From the NCBI GenBank assembly GCA_016735415.1, contig JAERRP010000666.1:1-18721 (forward strand): 18,721 bases of DNA, written 5' to 3'. Numbering within the stretch: the stretch's first letter is position 1; each line of letters begins with the position of its first letter. Both the position numbers and the translations under genes were made by a program. This document shows positions 14,858 to 18,721 of the stretch, piece after piece. Below the pieces are notes generated by a model. The model was given only the letters and a program-made list of their open reading frames with translations. It did no database searches and was not told the origin of the DNA. This DNA is from Desulfobacterales bacterium (GTDB lineage: Bacteria; Desulfobacterota; Desulfobacteria; Desulfobacterales; UBA5852).

Positions 14858-15540
14858 TCGCACACAAGAAAGAATTCTACAGCGGCGCGGGCATGATGGT
14901 GCTCTTTGCGGCGGTGCTGGTCGTTATTTTCATGCCGGTGTTCAACGGCCAAAATGGTCTCAACTATCTTGATACCCTTTTTAATTCGATATCGAAGGGG
15001 TCTGCTTATTATATCCCGGCCCTGCAAGACGAGGCGGCATCATACGCCGGTAAAAATGTCGAAATGACCCTGGCCCTGGCCGACGAAAATCAGGCCCGGC
15101 AGACTTCACTTCTCTTCCAGAAGGGCGGCGCGCTCGTCAATGTGTCCGGATCGAGATTGTCGGTTTCCGGCGATCTGGGCAAAATTCTGGCCGTTTGCCT
15201 CGAGGACACCGATTTGATGTACGACAATAACGGGTCCGCCGTATCCGGCCAATACGGTTATGATGAAAGGCAGGTGCTGTACAACTGGTGGGCGGCGGGC
15301 CACGCGATGGAGAGTGATCTGAAAGGTCAGAAAAAGTTTAAGGAAGCCAAAATAGTCGCCACGGTCAACAAAAAGGCGGTGGAGACGTCGTATAACTACT
15401 ACCGGATCAGTCCGCAGAATATTTCGGACCGCATTGGTATCGTTATCTTCTCACTGGTTTTTTACGTTGCCTATACGCTTTGGTACGGGTTTGCCATCAT
15501 GTTCATGTTCGAAGGATGGGGATTGCGTCTTGATCATTGA
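14854..15540 (+). CDS. Small two-TM membrane protein, probable partner of the permease
   Basis: A 228-residue protein that I do not recognise. An N-terminal TM segment is at about 13-30 and a C-terminal one at about 194-218. The region between them of about 160 residues is hydrophilic and probably faces the periplasm (N-in). It contains a beta-rich stretch (GGALVNVSGSRLSVSGDLGK) and one cysteine (C115). The end is aromatic-rich (YVAYTLWYGFAIMFMFEGWG). Its ATG overlaps the permease stop codon (ATGA), so the two are translationally coupled and likely made in fixed proportion. This suggests an accessory subunit or sensor for the permease. It ends 73 bases before a strong terminator. Confidence 0.82.
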   Translation: MIAHKKEFYSGAGMMVLFAAVLVVIFMPVFNGQNGLNYLDTLFNSISKGSAYYIPALQDEAASYAGKNVEMTLALADENQARQTSLLFQKGGALVNVSGSRLSVSGDLGKILAVCLEDTDLMYDNNGSAVSGQYGYDERQVLYNWWAAGHAMESDLKGQKKFKEAKIVATVNKKAVETSYNYYRISPQNISDRIGIVIFSLVFYVAYTLWYGFAIMFMFEGWGLRLDH

Positions 15541-15613
15541 AACCGGTGGGGTTTCAAAGTCCATATCGACGCGGGGCAGCGGCCGGGAATCCACCCGCGG
15601 CCCCGCGAACACA

Positions 15614-15655
15614 AGCCGACGGCGGGAAGCACCACTCCCCGCTCTCGGCTTTTTG
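15614..15655 (+). terminator. Rho-independent terminator after the permease operon
   Basis: AGCCGA (15614-15619) pairs with TCGGCT (15645-15650), and GCGGG (15622-15626) pairs with CCCGC (15638-15642), with small internal loops and an 11-base apical loop. Five Ts follow (15650-15654). This ends the Cache-kinase/receiver/permease unit and separates it from the dikinase-like gene. Confidence 0.75.
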
Positions 15656-15784
15656 GTTCCGTCAAGCGGCGGGTGAGCGGACTTCGGTTTTGTGAACATC
15701 GCGACGATATCTTGCCGAAAACCCGCAGGCGATGATAATGTTGATGATCTCGTCAACAGCCAGCCGGTATGGGGTCCGGACCGC

Positions 15785-18409
15785 ATGAAAAAATTCAGGC
15801 GCATCCTCGAAAAAATTGTTCTGCGCCGAAAGGCGGTGTCAACAGCCGATATCGCCAAGCTGCGCCTGGATTTCCGGGAAAGATACGCCAACTTCAAACA
15901 GCTCATCAGCGCCAACAACAAGGCGCTCGAAATCATGGCCGATATCGAGGATACGCTTCAGGGAAAACGTCCCTTCGGCATGACCTTTGTGCGGTCCTGT
16001 GCCACCACTGTCGCTGTGAACGTCTTCCAGATGGTGGAAAAACTGCAGCGGCTGGCACCCGGAAAATATGATGCCCTGACCGGCCGTTTCAATGTCATCG
16101 AAAAAAATATCGAGCAGCTGTTGAGAGGCCAAAGGCCGGTTCAAGATGAACGCCTTGTCATTGCGCTGGAAGACATCGACAAAGACATGGTGGACCTGAC
16201 CGGCAGCAAGATGGCCAATCTGGGCGAGATTAAAAACAACATCAAACTGAATGTGCCCTCCGGTTTTGTGATTACTTCTTCCGCCTATGATCAATTTATC
16301 GCACACAACGACCTCAAAATTGAAATCGACCGGCTGATGCAGTCGGCCGACCTGGATGACATTGAGAATCTCTATCGGCTGCACGCCCGTTTGAACCAGC
16401 TCATTGTTGAATCCGGCCTTCCCCGGGCGCTGGAAGACGCCATCACGGATGCCTGGCAAACCATGGAAAAAAAACACGGCTGCGGGATTACCGCGGCCAT
16501 GCGCAGCAGCGCTCTGGGGGAAGATGAAAAAGGAAGCTCGTTTGCCGGTATGCACCGCTCCGAGTTGAATGTCAGCGCCGATCACGTTCTGGACGCCTAC
16601 AAGCAGATCGTCGCCAGCAAGTACAGTCTGCCGGCCATCACCTACCGGCTCAACAAAGGCTTCAAGGATGAAGACATCGCCATGTGCGTCGGCTGCCTGG
16701 TAATGCTGAAGGCGGCCGCCGGCGGGGTGATGTACTCCCGCAATCCGCTTGATCTCAACGACGACAGTATTGTCATCAATGCCGCCTGGGGGCTTCCCAA
16801 GGCGGTCGTGGACGGCACGGTGGACGGCGATATGTTCGTTGTCGCCAGAGACCACCCCCTGAAAGTCATTCGCCGGGAAATTCGGGTCAAGGATCGAAAA
16901 TACACCTGCTACCCGCTGGAGGGGGTCTGCCGCGTGGATATCACGGAAGACGCTGTCCGCAACCAGGCCTCGATTGACGAAGGGCAGATCCTGGCCCTGG
17001 CGGCAATGGCGGTTCAACTGGAAGACCACTACGGCAGCCCTCAGGATATTGAATGGGCCACGGGCCACCACGGGGAAATCTATCTTCTGCAATGCCGTCC
17101 CCTGCAGCAGATGGCATCGCCGGAGCAAAATCCGATGGCGGGGATCAGCGCCCGAGAAAAGGAAAGCGTTCTCCTGGCGGGGGGGATTACGGCCTGCCCG
17201 GGGGTCAGCGTCGGCACCCTCTATCGGGTCGACAGCGGACTGGATATCCTGTCATTTCCGCGCGGAGCGATTCTACTGGCGCAGGAGGCCAATCCCCGCT
17301 GGGCCTCCCTGTTGACGCGCGCCGCCGGTGTCATTACCGAGCACGGCAGTTTCACGGGGCACCTGGCCAATGTGGCCCGCGAATTCGGGCTGCCGGCCCT
17401 CTTCGGTGTCCCCGGCGCTGTCAAACAACTGCGTCCCGGCGATTTGATCACCCTCGACGCCGGCGGCCGGGCGATCCATGCCGGCCGGATCGAGGCCCTG
17501 CTCGCTGCGTCACCCCCGAAACCGAGCCTGATGATCGGCAGTCCCGTCCATGAAACCCTGGAACAGGTGAGCCGTTTAGTTGTTCCCCTGAATCTTCTGG
17601 ATCCGGATGCCCCCGCCTTCACGCCGGCCCATTGCAACACGTTTCATGACATCACACGGTTTGTTCATGAAAAATCAGTCCATGAGATGTTCAATTTCGG
17701 CCGGGACCACAATTTTACCGAACGCTCGAGCAAGCAACTCTATTATCATGCCCCCATGCAGTGGTGGATCTTAAATCTGGATGACGGATTTAAAGAGGAA
17801 GTCGGCGGGAAATATATCAAACTCGAAAATATCGAATCGATTCCCATGCTGGCGTTCTGGGAAGGGTTTGCGGCCATCCCCTGGGACGGCCCGCCGCCCG
17901 TGGACGGAAAAGGACTGATGGCGGTCATGTTCCAGTCCACGGCTGACCCGGCCCTGACGCCGGGGGTGCGCTCCCGCTACGCGGACCGCAACTATTTCAT
18001 GATCTCAAAAAATTACTGCAACCTGAACTCCCGGCTGGGGTATCATTTTTCCACTCTGGAAGCCCTGGTCAGCGACCGCACCCCGGAAAATTATATCGGG
18101 TTTCAGTTCAAAGGCGGGGCGGCCGATGATCGTCGGCGCATCAACCGTATCCATTTTATCAAAGGGCTGCTGGAAGAAAACAATTTTCGGGTGGAAGTAA
18201 AAGAAGACAACCTGATCGCCCGGATCGAAGGTTACGAACTGGCCTACATGCTGGACCGACTGAAGATCCTGGGCTATCTGACCCTGCACACCCGGCAGCT
18301 CGACATGATCATGACCGACAGCCGCAAGGTTAACTATTACCGGGCCAAAATACAAAAAGACATCCGGAAGATCACGGATCAGCCGCCGGACCGGGACCCT
18401 GCAGGTTAG
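15785..18409 (+). CDS. PEP synthase-like phosphotransferase with unknown C-terminal domain
   Basis: An 874-residue protein if started at ATG 15785 (MKKFRRILEKIVLRRK); a GTG at 15692 would add 31 residues and cannot be excluded. Residues 1-120 are helical and unrecognised. Residues about 125-440 form the PEP/pyruvate-binding ATP-grasp domain: LTGSKMANLGEIKN, VPSGFVIT, AAMRSSALGEDEKGSSFAGM, GGVMYSRNPLD and IEWATG...IYLLQCRPLQ. Residues about 465-575 are the swivelling phosphohistidine domain, with TEHGSFTGHLANVAREFGLP placing the catalytic histidine at H526. From about 580 to the end there is no TIM-barrel PEP-utilising domain but an unfamiliar region rich in aromatic residues (QLYYHAPMQWWILNL, RNYFMISKNYCNLNSRLGYH). 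The N-terminal and His domains predict ATP-driven phosphoryl transfer; the acceptor is unknown. The gene follows a terminator, so it likely has its own promoter; a weak TTGCCG-N18-TAATGT at 15712-15741 is a candidate. Confidence 0.85.
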   Translation: MKKFRRILEKIVLRRKAVSTADIAKLRLDFRERYANFKQLISANNKALEIMADIEDTLQGKRPFGMTFVRSCATTVAVNVFQMVEKLQRLAPGKYDALTGRFNVIEKNIEQLLRGQRPVQDERLVIALEDIDKDMVDLTGSKMANLGEIKNNIKLNVPSGFVITSSAYDQFIAHNDLKIEIDRLMQSADLDDIENLYRLHARLNQLIVESGLPRALEDAITDAWQTMEKKHGCGITAAMRSSALGEDEKGSSFAGMHRSELNVSADHVLDAYKQIVASKYSLPAITYRLNKGFKDEDIAMCVGCLVMLKAAAGGVMYSRNPLDLNDDSIVINAAWGLPKAVVDGTVDGDMFVVARDHPLKVIRREIRVKDRKYTCYPLEGVCRVDITEDAVRNQASIDEGQILALAAMAVQLEDHYGSPQDIEWATGHHGEIYLLQCRPLQQMASPEQNPMAGISAREKESVLLAGGITACPGVSVGTLYRVDSGLDILSFPRGAILLAQEANPRWASLLTRAAGVITEHGSFTGHLANVAREFGLPALFGVPGAVKQLRPGDLITLDAGGRAIHAGRIEALLAASPPKPSLMIGSPVHETLEQVSRLVVPLNLLDPDAPAFTPAHCNTFHDITRFVHEKSVHEMFNFGRDHNFTERSSKQLYYHAPMQWWILNLDDGFKEEVGGKYIKLENIESIPMLAFWEGFAAIPWDGPPPVDGKGLMAVMFQSTADPALTPGVRSRYADRNYFMISKNYCNLNSRLGYHFSTLEALVSDRTPENYIGFQFKGGAADDRRRINRIHFIKGLLEENNFRVEVKEDNLIARIEGYELAYMLDRLKILGYLTLHTRQLDMIMTDSRKVNYYRAKIQKDIRKITDQPPDRDPAG

Positions 18410-18434
18410 CCCGGCAATTTGCCAGGTCGACGTT

Positions 18435-18467
18435 GTCATACCGGATTCCGGCTTTTGGCGGAATGAC
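18435..18467. repeat. REP-like extragenic palindrome
   Basis: GTCAT (18435-18439) and ATGAC (18463-18467) flank ATTCCG (18445-18450) and CGGAAT (18459-18464). On the other strand it reads as a GTCATTCCGCCAAAAGCCGG-type element, resembling the short dispersed palindromes common between genes in many proteobacterial genomes. A second small hairpin, CCGCAT-TTT-ATGCGG, follows at 18496-18510. The rest of 18410-18600 shows no gene. Confidence 0.5.
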
Positions 18468-18601
18468 GGGATTTTGGCTTTGGCCGGCGGAATAACCGCA
18501 TTTTATGCGGCGATTGAACCGGACCGGCCGCATATTGCCGGAACCGGCCCCCGAAATTACCTCTGCTTCTCCTGAGCCTGGAAGAAAATTTTTTTGCGCC
18601 C

Positions 18602-18619
18602 TGTAAAAAATGCCGACAG
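18602..18619 (+). promoter_or_regulatory. Predicted enhancer site, copy 3
   Basis: TGTAAAAAATGCCGACAG matches copy 1 at 15 of 18 bases. With its flanks it reads CCTGT...ACAGG, a clear dyad. It lies 96 bases before the TGGCATG that ends the window, close to the 93-base spacing of copy 2. Confidence 0.5.
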
Positions 18620-18664
18620 GTATTTCCGCTTCTTTCCCGCCACAGGTGCTTTCGAAATCGGGAT

Positions 18665-18721
18665 TATAATAGTCATATCAGACGGATACGAGAAGCAATG
18701 GATGCCGGCGCCGCTGGCATG
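18665..18721 (+). promoter_or_regulatory. Promoter region of a gene cut by the window edge
   Basis: Two readings compete. TGGCATG at 18715-18721 could be the -24 half of a sigma-54 promoter whose -12 half is outside the window. Alternatively, TATAAT at 18665-18670 is a perfect sigma-70 -10 box, but the -35 position (ACAGGT) is poor; a short leader would then reach ATG 18698. The window cannot decide. Confidence 0.3.

Noticed and set aside
15839..17128. A 429-codon open frame on the minus strand opposite the dikinase-like gene
   Set aside because: Same shadow effect; no motifs, and it would lie wholly inside a gene with intact ATP-grasp signatures.

Overview
This window is about 18.7 kb, GC-rich, with every recognisable gene on the + strand. 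It looks like a chromosomal segment of an anaerobic Desulfobacterota (deltaproteobacterial, probably sulfate-reducing) bacterium. The grounds are a HesB/IscA-like selenoprotein read through an in-frame UGA, a RACo/RamA-like ferredoxin-ASKHA protein, NtrC-type sigma-54 signalling, stand-alone receiver proteins, and a TauE/SafE-type sulfur-anion permease. This taxonomic reading is inference from gene content.

Region 1 (1-4300) is a redox and thiol-handling cluster. In order it holds a universal stress protein, an unrecognised protein with C-terminal cysteines, an OsmC-like protein, a 94-residue selenoprotein at 1619-1903 that ordinary ORF calling splits at UGA, a FAD/NAD(P)H disulfide oxidoreductase with a single active cysteine (C44, CoA-disulfide reductase/NADH oxidase family), a 331-base non-coding stretch with hairpins and a possible sigma-54 promoter, a small coiled-coil protein, and a thioredoxin. 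Region 2 (4505-6619) is a 704-residue protein that joins a Cys/His-rich N-terminus, a [2Fe-2S] domain and an ATP-dependent corrinoid-activator-type ASKHA domain.

Region 3 (6620-15655) is a signalling and transport region. A histidine kinase and an NtrC-family response regulator form one operon (7022-9938). A second, Cache-domain histidine kinase is followed by three single-domain receivers, a TSUP permease and a small two-TM protein (10330-15540), and this set ends at a good intrinsic terminator. Each operon is preceded by an exact -24/-12 sigma-54 promoter (6831 and 10271). Each promoter has a nearly identical 18-base dyad (TGTAAAAAANNCTGACAC type) about 95-120 bases upstream. The natural hypothesis is that the NtrC-type regulator encoded here binds these sites, activates its own operon and switches on the second kinase/receiver/permease operon. 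A third copy of the dyad lies at 18602, and the window stops at TGGCATG, which could be the -24 element of a third target promoter.

Region 4 (15785-18409) encodes an 874-residue protein with an ATP-grasp PEP/pyruvate-binding domain and a phosphohistidine swivelling domain. It carries an unrecognised C-terminal domain of about 290 residues in place of the TIM barrel of PEP synthase, so it is probably a phosphotransferase with an unknown acceptor.

The most interesting points are the hidden selenoprotein, the three-copy sigma-54 enhancer motif that defines a local regulon, and the dikinase-like protein with an unknown acceptor domain. No RNA genes, insertion sequences or CRISPR arrays were seen.
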